This document shows, one piece after another, positions 1 to 8,325 of a stretch of 64,000 nt of DNA (the stretch's first letter is position 1; each line of letters begins with the position of its first letter). The notes below the pieces were generated by a model. It was given only the letters and a program-made list of their open reading frames with translations. It searched no databases and was not told the DNA's origin. This DNA comes from Rhizobium sp. C1 (GTDB lineage: Bacteria > Pseudomonadota > Alphaproteobacteria > Rhizobiales > Rhizobiaceae), in NCBI RefSeq assembly GCF_021026335.1, contig NZ_JAJNCY010000009.1, forward strand, positions 62,001 through 126,000. Reading direction: 5' to 3'. The position numbers were made by a program, and so were the translations under genes.

Positions 1-387
1 CGCCCGCACGACATCCTGCGTCGTGCTGAGGCAGAGCTCCTCGCTGATCGGGATCGAAGAATTGCAATGATAGTCCTCCGAATGGAGGACAAAGCCGCGT
101 CCGTTATCGACCGGACCACCGGACAGGACGGGGAATTTCGACACGGCAAGCGGCAGGCGATCGACGGAGTCGTCGGTGGCTATCTTCAGATGCAGGAGAA
201 TATCGGAGAAGGATACGTCCTGCGGCCGGTTTATGACGAAGCCCATCGCGCCATCTTCGGAATGCGCGCAGACATAGACCACCGTGCGGACAAAATTGGG
301 GTCAAGCATGGAGGGCATGGCGATCAGGAATTGACCGTCAAGGAACCCTTTGTCCTTTCTGCTTCCCATTCCCAACAAGTTCATCAT
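1..387 (-). CDS. YqgE/AlgH family protein, 3' part cut by window edge
   Basis: Reading the minus strand from the ATG at 387 gives an uninterrupted 129-codon frame that runs off the left edge. The visible protein has the hallmark YqgE/AlgH order: a short N-terminus, then [20 protein letters not shown], then [17 protein letters not shown], then a [17 protein letters not shown] segment. This matches the first two thirds of the family, usually about 200 residues. A second ATG lies one codon downstream at 384. The cellular role of YqgE proteins is poorly defined. The gene is divergent from the DsbD-like gene that starts near 550, so both probably share the 388-549 promoter region. Confidence 0.9.
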   Translation of the reverse strand, partial: MMNLLGMGSRKDKGFLDGQFLIAMPSMLDPNFVRTVVYVCAHSEDGAMGFVINRPQDVSFSDILLHLKIATDDSVDRLPLAVSKFPVLSGGPVDNGRGFVLHSEDYHCNSSIPISEELCLSTTQDVVRA

Positions 388-549
388 GGGGCTAGCGTAG
401 CAACTCGGTCGAAAATGAAAAGAGCGAAACTTGATAATTTTCGCCATGCACAGGCGGGATCCGATCAAGAGAATTTGAAGCGCCCGCGCACATTGTCTCT
501 GGCGCGAGCAATGCCAAAGACTTATCGGTTTTTCATGCGAAAGAGATTC

Positions 550-1383
550 ATGCGCCTCACAAACAGATTCATTCCCGCCCTCGCCCTGTTCGCGCTTCTG
601 CTGGCCGCGCAGAGCCCGTCGGCATGGGCAGCCAGCTCCGACTGGATCGGCACGAAGGGCGGCAAGCTGCGGCTGGTGGCCCTGCCCCCGGATCCCGGGG
701 GCACCATTCGCGGTTTCATCGAAATCGCCCCGGAAGACGGCTGGCATACCTATTGGAAAGTCCCCGGCAGCGGCGGCATCCCGCCGCAGGTCACGCTGAA
801 GGATGGCGGCAATGCCCGGCTGGAACGGCTTGATTTTCCAGCGCCGCGGATCTTCGATGACGGAAAGCTGCGCGACTTCGGCTATGACTCCCGCGTGATG
901 CTGCCGGTCACCTTCAAGCAGGACAAACCGGGTGCACCTTCGAGCATCGACGCCTCGATCTTCATTGGGCTTTGTGCCGATATCTGCATCCCTTTCCAGG
1001 CGGAAGTGTCGGTTCACGTCTCGCCGGACGACAGGACAAGGCCGACGGAACTTTCCCTGGTGAATGCGGCGAATGCAATGCTGCCGGAGGCGCCAAGCGC
1101 GGACTTTGCCGTTGAAGACGCGCGCAGAACGGCGGACGGCGCGGGCGTTGCCGTGACGGTGCGCCTGCCCGCAGGCGCAGACGCATCCGCGGCAAGCGTC
1201 ATTCTCATCGGCCCGGACGGGCAACCCCTTTCGAGGCCCAAGCTGACCGCGACCGACAACAACGGGCTGACAGCGGAGGCGACGCCTCTGAACGGTCAGG
1301 GCGACGCCCTGAGCAACAAGCCGCTCGACGTGCTGGTTCTTGCCGCTGGCCGGGCGATGGAAACTACCGTGATCGCCCACTAA
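550..1383 (+). CDS. periplasmic protein with DsbD N-terminal (alpha) type domain
   Basis: This 277-residue protein begins with a clear Sec signal peptide (basic start, hydrophobic core [15 protein letters not shown] cleavage region), so it is probably periplasmic. The mature part resembles the thiol:disulfide interchange DsbD/ScsB alpha domain. It has a [12 protein letters not shown] segment and a Cys pair in [10 protein letters not shown] that corresponds to the redox Cys pair of that domain. The transmembrane and thioredoxin domains of full DsbD are absent, so it is a stand-alone domain. I chose the ATG at 550 because AAAGAG precedes it; in-frame ATGs at 535 and 511 are alternatives. The redox partner is not visible here. 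Confidence 0.75.
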   Translation: MRLTNRFIPALALFALLLAAQSPSAWAASSDWIGTKGGKLRLVALPPDPGGTIRGFIEIAPEDGWHTYWKVPGSGGIPPQVTLKDGGNARLERLDFPAPRIFDDGKLRDFGYDSRVMLPVTFKQDKPGAPSSIDASIFIGLCADICIPFQAEVSVHVSPDDRTRPTELSLVNAANAMLPEAPSADFAVEDARRTADGAGVAVTVRLPAGADASAASVILIGPDGQPLSRPKLTATDNNGLTAEATPLNGQGDALSNKPLDVLVLAAGRAMETTVIAH

Positions 1384-1585
1384 AGGCATTGGTCGCTTCC
1401 GCCAACAGCCGCTATCGGCGCAATCTCAAGAACACGGACACGGCAGCGCGGGACTGGATGCGGGCGGCGCGGGCGCTCTTCGCACTCCGACAGGATCACA
1501 ATCTTTTTGACTCTCCAGAGATTGAAATCGGCCGGCCGATCCGCTTTGATCCGCCCCGACCTCAACCCCCTGAAGGAGAGACCAA

Positions 1586-2071
1586 ATGACCATCGAACCC
1601 GGCAGCCAGATCCCCGACGTCACCCTGATGGAGCGGACGCCCGACGGACCTGCCAAGATGTCCTCGAAGGAATTCTTCGATGGCAAGCGCGTCGTGATCT
1701 TCGGCGTACCCGGCGCCTTCACGCCCACCTGCTCGCTGAACCACCTGCCCGGCTATCTCGAAAACCGCGATGCGCTTCTCGCCAAGGGCGTTGACGATAT
1801 CGCCGTCATCTCCGTCAACGATCATCATGTGATGAATGCCTGGGCCAAGGCCACTGGGGCTGAAGGCAAGATCCGCTTCCTCGCCGACTGGGATGCCTCC
1901 TTCGCCAAGGCCACCGGCCTCGACAAGGATCTCAGCGCCGGCGGTCTCGGCGTCCGCTCCACGCGTTTTTCCATGCTGGTGGAAAACGGTGTGGTGAAAT
2001 TCGTCGAGGTGGAGGAAAACCCCGGCCAGGCGACGGTTTCGTCAGCCAAGGCGATGCTGGAACGGCTTTAA
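1586..2071 (+). CDS. peroxiredoxin (Prx5/PrxII type)
   Basis: The 161-residue product is a thiol peroxidase of the AhpC/TSA superfamily, Prx5 group, expected to reduce H2O2 and organic hydroperoxides in the cytoplasm. The peroxidatic cysteine is Cys49 in GVPGAFTPTCS, which carries the Pro, Thr and Cys of the active-site signature. The C-terminal region RSTRFSMLVENGVVKFVEVE is typical of the family. A strong Shine-Dalgarno (GAAGGAGAG) precedes the ATG. The gene stands alone; 200 bases with no other gene lie upstream, and a 24-base perfect palindrome follows the stop. No glutaredoxin domain is fused. Confidence 0.93.
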   Translation: MTIEPGSQIPDVTLMERTPDGPAKMSSKEFFDGKRVVIFGVPGAFTPTCSLNHLPGYLENRDALLAKGVDDIAVISVNDHHVMNAWAKATGAEGKIRFLADWDASFAKATGLDKDLSAGGLGVRSTRFSMLVENGVVKFVEVEENPGQATVSSAKAMLERL

Positions 2072-2088
2072 GGGTTACGGCTCCATTC

Positions 2089-2122
2089 ATCTCCCCCACA
2101 TGTGGGGGAGATGGCGGCAGCC
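2089..2122. repeat. 24-bp perfect palindrome, REP-like dispersed repeat copy
   Basis: Positions 2089-2112 form a perfect palindrome whose arms are ATCTCCCCCACA and TGTGGGGGAGAT, with no loop. The 22 bases at 2101-2122 recur in reverse complement at 38997-39018. Similar CTCCCCCAC/GGGGGAG units occur near 10908 and 48218. It lies just after the peroxiredoxin gene. A stem could form in RNA, but no U-tract follows it. The rest of 2123-2282 holds no recognisable gene. Confidence 0.7.
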
Positions 2123-2282
2123 AGAAGGGGCTTTACCGCAAACACGAAGCGGGCGGATAACAAGCCCCCTCCCCACCCCCTACCAAGCGGGAAGGATTTC
2201 GACAGCGGCCTGCGGGGTCATCCCTTCGGTCAGCTTTGCTGACGTCTCCACCTCAAGGGAGGAGATCGGGACAAAGAACCAC

Positions 2283-4157
2283 TCACTCGCCCAGCCGCGA
2301 GGCGGTAACCACGCTCTGATAGAGCGCTTCCACCTGCCGCGTCAGCTCTTCCGTATCGAAGAGCGGCGCCTCGTCGCGGGCAGCGATCAGCCGCTCGCGC
2401 AATTCGGCGAGCCGCGCCGGATTGCCGGCAAGGCCGATTGCCATTTCTTCAAAACCAGCGAGATCGTCCGCCACCAGTTCCCGCAGGCCCACCGCATTCA
2501 GAAGGCTTTCCGAGACGCGGCCGGCAAAGCTTGTTCCCTTGAAGCTCAGAACCGGGACACCGGCCCAGAGCGCGTCTGAGGTGGTCGTGTGGCCGTTGCA
2601 GGGGCCTGTGTCGAGCGCGAGATCGGCCTGAGGCAAACGCCGCAGGTGATCGGCCATCGGCGCAAGCTCGGCGAAAATCAACCGCTCGGGCGCGATGCCG
2701 CGCGCTTCGGCGACAGTGCGCAGGTTGGCCTGCGCGAGCGCACTCATCGGATAGAGCCAGAGCACGGAACCCTCGACCGCCGACAGGATGCGCATCCAGC
2801 TTTCGAAGACCGGCAGGCGGATCTTGGCGGCATGGTTGAACGAGGCGAAGACGAAGGCATCCGGCGGCAGGCCGTGATCGGCGCGGCTGCCGGTCCGGCT
2901 CACCCGTTCGCGCGAACCATCATTGCACTGATAGGATCCCGGCAGGCGCAGCAGCTTTTCCTGATAGTAGGGAATGCTACCGTCCGGAGTCACGATATGA
3001 TCGGTGATGGCGAACTGGATGCCCGCCCCGGTCACCGAGCCCGGATAGCCGAGCCAGGTGATCTGGATGGGCGCGGCGCGGCGGCAGAAGATGCCGAGGC
3101 GCGACCCCTGGGTGAAGCCCTTGAGATCGACCAGGACATCAATTCCGAAGCTGCGGATCATCTCGACGGCTTCGGCGTCCGACTTGGCGAGGATATCGAC
3201 GTAGTAATCCACCGTGTCGAGCATGCGGTCATGCATGGCGTCATCGCGTCGTGCCTCCGGGGTGTGGCAGACGGCGAAGATTTCGAAACGGTCGCGGTCG
3301 TGCGCCTCGAGCACCCCGGCCAGAAGCGACATGGTGGCGTGATCGTAGAAGTCGCAGGAGAGATAGCCAACGCGAATGATGTCCGGCTCCTTGCCCTCGA
3401 CATTCGTGTCGAAGCCGATGCCGGGCGCCACGGGCGGCAGAAGCACGTCGGCACTGCGCCGCGCATAACGCGCCAGCAAGGCCTCGTCGCCCGTCCACAT
3501 CAGCGCGCGGAAGGCGTTCTCGCGGATATCGGGAGCATCGCCCTCTTTCGCATAGGCCGTTTCCAGCACCGTCTGCAGGGCAGCCGAGGTTTCAAGATCG
3601 CAGACATTGGCGGCGGCCCAGAAATATTCCGACAGCGCCAGCCGGTCGCCCGGCCGTTCGGCATGCGCCAGCGCGAGGACCGGAGCGGCCTCTTCAAAAA
3701 GACCAAGCCCGTTGAGGATCATGCCGGCGGACAGCGCCGCATCGAAATCGGCTGCCACGGGAGCGAGCTTCAGCGCGGCGGCGCGGGCCAGCGCATAGTC
3801 GCCCATTTCACGCGCAAGCCCGCACAGGCTCTGCAAAAGATCGGCATCGTCGGGCATGTGGGGTTCGAGTTCGGCCAGAACCCGGAATGCCAGAGGCCGC
3901 TCGCCCAGGCCTTCGAACAGGCTGGCGGCGCGGAAGGCAATGTCCTTGCGGCGATCGGTCGCAAAGCCCGCGGCCTCGGCATAGAGCCCCGCCGCCTTTC
4001 GTCTTTCTCCCGCCTGCTCGAGGATGGTTGCGGCGAGGAGAAGAATATCAACATCGCTACGGTCAAGCGACAGAACGCTCTCGCAGGCGGCGAGCGCCAG
4101 GGCGAGATTGCCCGACTGGAATGCGGCAAGCGCCTGCTGGTAGATTTCGGACGCCAA
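2283..4157 (-). CDS. SPINDLY/OGT-family (GT41) glycosyltransferase
   Basis: The 624-residue protein has an alpha-helical TPR-like N-terminal half (about 1-230) and a GT41 catalytic half (about 255-620). Conserved OGT/SPINDLY blocks are visible: VDLKGFTQ and the APIQITWLGYPGSVTG block near 345-376, FASFNHAAKI near 438-446, and LDTGPCNGHTTTSDALWAGVP near 515-535. Eukaryotic relatives add GlcNAc or fucose to Ser/Thr of proteins; the bacterial donor and target are not defined by sequence. It probably acts in the cytoplasm, since no signal peptide or membrane segment is present. It is transcribed in the same direction as ccrM but separated from it by a likely terminator, so it is probably its own unit. 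Confidence 0.9.
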   Translation of the reverse strand: MASEIYQQALAAFQSGNLALALAACESVLSLDRSDVDILLLAATILEQAGERRKAAGLYAEAAGFATDRRKDIAFRAASLFEGLGERPLAFRVLAELEPHMPDDADLLQSLCGLAREMGDYALARAAALKLAPVAADFDAALSAGMILNGLGLFEEAAPVLALAHAERPGDRLALSEYFWAAANVCDLETSAALQTVLETAYAKEGDAPDIRENAFRALMWTGDEALLARYARRSADVLLPPVAPGIGFDTNVEGKEPDIIRVGYLSCDFYDHATMSLLAGVLEAHDRDRFEIFAVCHTPEARRDDAMHDRMLDTVDYYVDILAKSDAEAVEMIRSFGIDVLVDLKGFTQGSRLGIFCRRAAPIQITWLGYPGSVTGAGIQFAITDHIVTPDGSIPYYQEKLLRLPGSYQCNDGSRERVSRTGSRADHGLPPDAFVFASFNHAAKIRLPVFESWMRILSAVEGSVLWLYPMSALAQANLRTVAEARGIAPERLIFAELAPMADHLRRLPQADLALDTGPCNGHTTTSDALWAGVPVLSFKGTSFAGRVSESLLNAVGLRELVADDLAGFEEMAIGLAGNPARLAELRERLIAARDEAPLFDTEELTRQVEALYQSVVTASRLGE

Positions 4158-4245
4158 AGCCGGGCACCTCTCTTTCCATTTTCAGGTCAGGATAGGCGCA
4201 AGGTCTTGCGTCAGGCTGGGCGGGTTCAGCCGCACAAAAGACAAC

Positions 4246-4264
4246 GCCCGAAGCCTTTTCGGGC
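4246..4264 (-). terminator. hairpin downstream of ccrM
   Basis: The arms GCCCGAA (4246-4252) and TTCGGGC (4258-4264) pair around a 5-base loop. Read on the minus strand, the hairpin follows the ccrM stop codon by about 80 bases and is followed by GTTGTCTTTTG, a modest U-rich run. It is a plausible intrinsic terminator for ccrM. The remaining gap between 4158 and 4342 shows nothing else. Confidence 0.5.
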
Positions 4265-4342
4265 TCCGGGCGAATAGTCCGGCGATGCGGACTGGAGGTT
4301 CCAGCATCGTCGGCCGTCTGCTGGCAAAGGCGGTGTCAGGGG

Positions 4343-5506
<1,164 letters not shown>

Positions 5507-5531
5507 TCACGACGCATCCAAACAGATGCGC

Positions 5532-5546
5532 TTAACTCCAGGTTAG
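5532..5546. promoter_or_regulatory. candidate CtrA box upstream of ccrM
   Basis: The sequence TTAACTCCAGGTTAG lies 59-73 bases upstream of the ccrM start codon. It matches the CtrA consensus TTAA-N7-TTAA except for the last base. Known CtrA control of ccrM in other alphaproteobacteria makes the position meaningful, but the match alone is not proof. Two GGTTACC heptamers follow at 5547-5566. Confidence 0.4.
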
Positions 5547-5648
5547 GGTTACCGATTTTGGTTACCAAAAGCTGAAGGGGATGGGCGTTTGGGGAAATAT
5601 ATTCGTCTGCAAGTGGAGCAGGATAACCCGCAGAACCGGGAAGTCGCT

Positions 5649-6131
5649 TCAGACGTCCAGTTCCTTGAGATCGGCGCGAGTTTCGGCCTTGGCTTCCGCC
5701 AGGAGCGCCGCCCAATCGTCGGGAGGGTTGCCGTTTTTCAGCATCCTCGCAAAAACCGCATAAGCATCCGTTTTGCGGCCATAGGCTCGCTTTGTCTTCT
5801 CGTCATTCACCCAAGCCAGCACGATGACCTTTCGCTCTTCGTGATAGCGGAAGAAGAGGCGGTATTGCTGGACATATTTGCCGCGAAACCAGTGTTTGTA
5901 AGCATCGCCCAGTGTCGATCCCTGACGGAATTTTGCGTCTGAAGGATTGGCGGGGATTTCTTCGAAGGCCATCTTGCGGGTGGCGGCAAGCAGCTTGGCG
6001 GCCCGCTTCTGACGATAGTTTTCAGGATCTGCATCGCGGGCTTTGCGAACATCGTCCATCATCTTTTGCAGAGCGTCGACGAAAAGCGGATGAAGATAAA
6101 TGGACCAGCCGTTGATCTTCAGATCACTCAT
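5649..6131 (-). CDS. yhaV: YhaV-family ribosome-dependent RNase toxin
   Basis: The predicted 160-residue protein starts at the ATG at 6131, which overlaps the end of the upstream antitoxin gene by eight bases. It has the YhaV signature near its C-terminal half: FFRYHEERKVIVLAWVNDE followed by KTKRAYGRKTDAYAVF. YhaV belongs to the RelE-like fold; in E. coli it cleaves translated mRNA and is neutralised by PrlF. Length is close to the 154 residues of E. coli YhaV. Gene order (antitoxin first, overlapping) and the inverted repeat in front of the antitoxin fit a self-regulated type II toxin-antitoxin operon. No frameshift or truncation is visible. Confidence 0.92.
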   Translation of the reverse strand: MSDLKINGWSIYLHPLFVDALQKMMDDVRKARDADPENYRQKRAAKLLAATRKMAFEEIPANPSDAKFRQGSTLGDAYKHWFRGKYVQQYRLFFRYHEERKVIVLAWVNDEKTKRAYGRKTDAYAVFARMLKNGNPPDDWAALLAEAKAETRADLKELDV

Positions 6132-6447
6132 CGGGAAGCGGCTCGTCCAGATCGACTTCCACGCCCTCGGTGAGCGCATTGATCTCCTTGATGAGGTCGG
6201 CGTTCAAGGGTTTGATGGCCGCATTTTTCGGAATGTCCTGTGCCAAAAAGGCCAGGAACCCATCGAGCACCGGGTCCGTCTCGCCAGTCTCATGCTTAGG
6301 TTCAATGACGACGGTGCCGTCGGCCAACCCCTTGAAGACGATAGCCCCCTTGCGAACACCCAACATCTTGCGGATTGCGGCAGGCACTGTTGTTTGCCCT
6401 CGTTCAGTAATCGTTGCGTCGATCTCGATGGTTGCACGGCTGACCAT
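6124..6447 (-). CDS. prlF: PrlF-type antitoxin (AbrB-like DNA-binding domain)
   Basis: The 107-residue protein begins MVSRATIEIDATITERGQ and carries an AbrB/MazE-type swapped-hairpin domain (TERGQTTVPAAIRKMLG, about residues 14-30), followed by an acidic C-terminal tail that would contact the toxin. The ATG at 6447 is chosen because AAAGGAG sits nine bases upstream; an in-frame TTG at 6468 is the only longer option. The spacer between this Shine-Dalgarno and the ATG is a run of nine C residues. The gene overlaps yhaV and is preceded by an 8-2-8 inverted repeat, the expected operator. Confidence 0.9.
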   Translation of the reverse strand: MVSRATIEIDATITERGQTTVPAAIRKMLGVRKGAIVFKGLADGTVVIEPKHETGETDPVLDGFLAFLAQDIPKNAAIKPLNADLIKEINALTEGVEVDLDEPLPDE

Positions 6448-6472
6448 GGGGGGGGGCTCCTTTGGCAAGAAG

Positions 6473-6490
6473 GTAATGCAAATGCATTAC
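6473..6490. promoter_or_regulatory. inverted-repeat operator of prlF-yhaV
   Basis: The arms GTAATGCA (6473-6480) and TGCATTAC (6483-6490) are perfect inverted repeats around AA. They lie 26-43 bases upstream of the prlF start. An autorepressor site for the AbrB-type antitoxin is the simplest reading. The dyad also lies just 3' of the convergent LysR gene end at 6510. Confidence 0.65.
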
Positions 6491-6509
6491 TTCGTCAACA
6501 TTCAGCGTC

Positions 6510-7394
6510 TCAACGCCCTTCGGCTGCCCTTGCCACTGCCTCCCCCAAAGCCGTCAGCAGGCCGGATTGCAAGCGGCTGACCTGCCAGAATAGCGGAATG
6601 TCGAGGATGGCTCCGGGGACCAGCTCGACCAGCCGCCCATTCGCCATGGCCTCCGCCACCAGCATGTCCGGATTGCAGCCCCAACCCAACCCGAGGCGGC
6701 AGGCGATGACGAAGCCTTGCGGGGACGGCACCCAGTTGAGCGGCGGCGTCAGCTCCGCACCGAAATGTCGTTGCATCCACTGGCTTTGCAGGCGGTCCTT
6801 GCGGTTGAAGGCGAGCGACGGGGCGAGCGCCAGGGTCTCCGGCGTGACGCCATCGGCAAAGTGTTGCGCCATGAAGTCCGGGCTGGCATTGGCTCTATAG
6901 GTCAGGCTTCCCAGCGGCTTGACGCGGCACCCCTGCACCGGCTTTTCCTGCGACGTCACGGCGGCCAGAACCTCGCCGCGGCGGAGCCATTCGGCAGTGT
7001 GATCCTGATCGTCGACCTTGATCTCTACCAGGTGCCCGGTCTTTTGCGAGAAATCCGCGACCGCCGTCAGGAACCAGCTATCGAGACTGTCTGCATTGAC
7101 CGCCACCGGGATCGTCGCCCTGCCCTCGCCTTCGGGGCTGAGGCCCGGCAGGTCGGCGGCAAGCTCGCCTTCCAGCGCCGAGACGGCATCGAAATGACGG
7201 CAGAGCGCCCTGCCCTGCGGCGTCGGTTCCGCCGGCTGGCCGCGACGGACGAGAACCGCACCCACCTTCTCCTCCAGCGCCTTGATACGCTGCGAGACGG
7301 CCGACGGCGTGACGTGGAGCGCCAGCGCTGCCCGCTCGAAGCTTCCCTCGCGGACGACGGCGGCAAGCGCAGCCAGAGCGGCGTAATCGAGCAT
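6510..7394 (-). CDS. LysR-family regulator, ArgP/LysG type
   Basis: The 294-residue protein starts at MLDYAALAALAAVVREGSFE and has the N-terminal LysR winged helix (ALHVTPSAVSQRIKALEEKVG at about 27-47), then a substrate-binding domain. The HTH and the divergent position next to a LysE exporter match the ArgP/LysG subgroup, which activates lysine/arginine export genes in response to basic amino acids. The start at 7394 aligns with family starts; a longer frame to 7463 would add 23 residues and overlap the promoter. The 90-base gap to the exporter should hold the shared control region. Confidence 0.88.
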   Translation of the reverse strand: MLDYAALAALAAVVREGSFERAALALHVTPSAVSQRIKALEEKVGAVLVRRGQPAEPTPQGRALCRHFDAVSALEGELAADLPGLSPEGEGRATIPVAVNADSLDSWFLTAVADFSQKTGHLVEIKVDDQDHTAEWLRRGEVLAAVTSQEKPVQGCRVKPLGSLTYRANASPDFMAQHFADGVTPETLALAPSLAFNRKDRLQSQWMQRHFGAELTPPLNWVPSPQGFVIACRLGLGWGCNPDMLVAEAMANGRLVELVPGAILDIPLFWQVSRLQSGLLTALGEAVARAAEGR

Positions 7395-7484
7395 CTTCAG
7401 TTTTCCTAATCCAGATTTAGAAAAGTTAGTTTTACTGAAGCGCGGGAACAGGCCAGAAGGCAAGCCTCATCACGCGGGCTTTTC

Positions 7485-8090
7485 ATGTTTTCCATCTTCG
7501 CCACCGGTTTTGCCACCAGTCTCGGGCTCATCGTCGCCATCGGCGCGCAGAATGCGTTTCTGCTGCGGCAGGGCCTGCGACGCGAGCATGTCCTCGTGCT
7601 TTCCACGATCTGCGCCGTCTCCGATACCTTGCTGATTTCCGCAGGCGTGGCGGGCTTCGGCGTGGCCATGCAGGCTCTACCCTGGCTGGAGCCGGTGATG
7701 CGCTATGGCGGGGCGGCCTTTGTCGCGCTTTACGGGCTCAAAAGCCTGTGGTCGGCCTTTCATGTGACAAGCGGCCTCAACCCCGCCGAGGCGCCTCCTG
7801 TACCGCTCAAGACCGCGGTCCTGACCTGCCTCACCTTCACCTGGGCCAATCCGCATTGCTATCTCGATACCGTCGTCTTTGTCGGCTCGATCTCGACGCG
7901 GTTTGCGCCCAATCAGTGGATATTCGGGGCGGGCGCCGCGACCGCGTCGGTCGTCTTCTTCTTCGCGCTCGGTTACGGCGCGCGGCTGGCGGCCCCCCTG
8001 ATGGCAACGCCTTCGGCGTGGCGCATCCTTGATGCCTGCATCGGCATGACCATGGGCGCCATCGCGGTGCGGCTTGCGACGCTCGGCTGA
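7485..8090 (+). CDS. LysE/ArgO-family amino acid exporter
   Basis: The 201-residue membrane protein has about six hydrophobic segments. It carries the LysE/ArgO features GLIVAIGAQNAFLLRQGLRR near the start and FTWANPHCYLDTVV in the middle. Members export L-lysine and L-arginine across the inner membrane using the proton gradient. The gene is divergent from an ArgP/LysG-type LysR regulator at 6510-7394, the usual arrangement for this transporter. That supports basic amino acids as substrate, although the sequence alone cannot separate lysine from arginine. Confidence 0.9.
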   Translation: MFSIFATGFATSLGLIVAIGAQNAFLLRQGLRREHVLVLSTICAVSDTLLISAGVAGFGVAMQALPWLEPVMRYGGAAFVALYGLKSLWSAFHVTSGLNPAEAPPVPLKTAVLTCLTFTWANPHCYLDTVVFVGSISTRFAPNQWIFGAGAATASVVFFFALGYGARLAAPLMATPSAWRILDACIGMTMGAIAVRLATLG

Positions 8091-8137
8091 ACGTTAACTT
8101 TTCTCCATCTTGGGATTTGCCCTCTTTACGTCCGATC

Positions 8138-8167
8138 CGTTATACCATAACACGTAATAATATAACG
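8138..8167. promoter_or_regulatory. tandem AT-rich dyads, candidate Zur operator
   Basis: The block is bounded by CGTTATA (8138-8144) and TATAACG (8161-8167), a perfect outer inverted repeat. It can also be read as two adjacent dyads, GTTATACCATAAC at 8139-8151 and GTAATAATATAAC at 8154-8166. It lies just in front of the zinc-type ABC operon. AT-rich GTTAT/ATAAC dyads resemble Zur (Fur family) sites, so zinc-dependent repression is inferred. Confidence 0.55.
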
Positions 8168-8181
8168 TTCAGGACTTGAGA

Positions 8182-8325
8182 ATGCATTCGCCAGTCACGC
8201 CCTCACGCGCCTCCACGGCGCGCACCAGTCTTCTACAGCATTCGGCACTGTTTCGTGTCGGGCTCGCAGTGCTGGCGATGGTTGGACTTTGGCTTGCCAT
8301 TGCATGGGCGATTTCCCTGTCATGA
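8182..8325 (+). CDS. 47-residue single-pass membrane ORF leading the zinc ABC operon
   Basis: An ATG at 8182 opens a 47-codon frame whose TGA overlaps the ATG of the next gene in an ATGA junction, the arrangement typical of translational coupling. The product has a basic, Ser/Thr-rich N-terminal third followed by one strong hydrophobic stretch (about residues 24-45, LFRVGLAVLAMVGLWLAIAW). AGGA lies seven bases before the ATG. It begins 15 bases after the candidate Zur operator, so it would be the first gene of the zinc operon. I do not recognise a family. It may be a small transporter subunit, a regulatory peptide, or only a leader ORF that sets translation of the ATPase gene. Confidence 0.55.
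   Translation: MHSPVTPSRASTARTSLLQHSALFRVGLAVLAMVGLWLAIAWAISLS

Noticed and set aside
67-549. N-terminal extension of the DsbD-like protein
   Set aside because: That part of the open frame is antisense to yqgE and would place the signal peptide in the middle of the protein.
1384-1585. Possible short gene between the DsbD-like and peroxiredoxin genes
   Set aside because: The open frames there lack a ribosome binding site and overlap the peroxiredoxin start; no family resemblance.
2589-4277. Long plus-strand frame (562 codons) opposite the glycosyltransferase
   Set aside because: It is the antisense shadow of a conserved gene in GC-rich DNA, with composition dominated by Arg, Gly and His and no domain.
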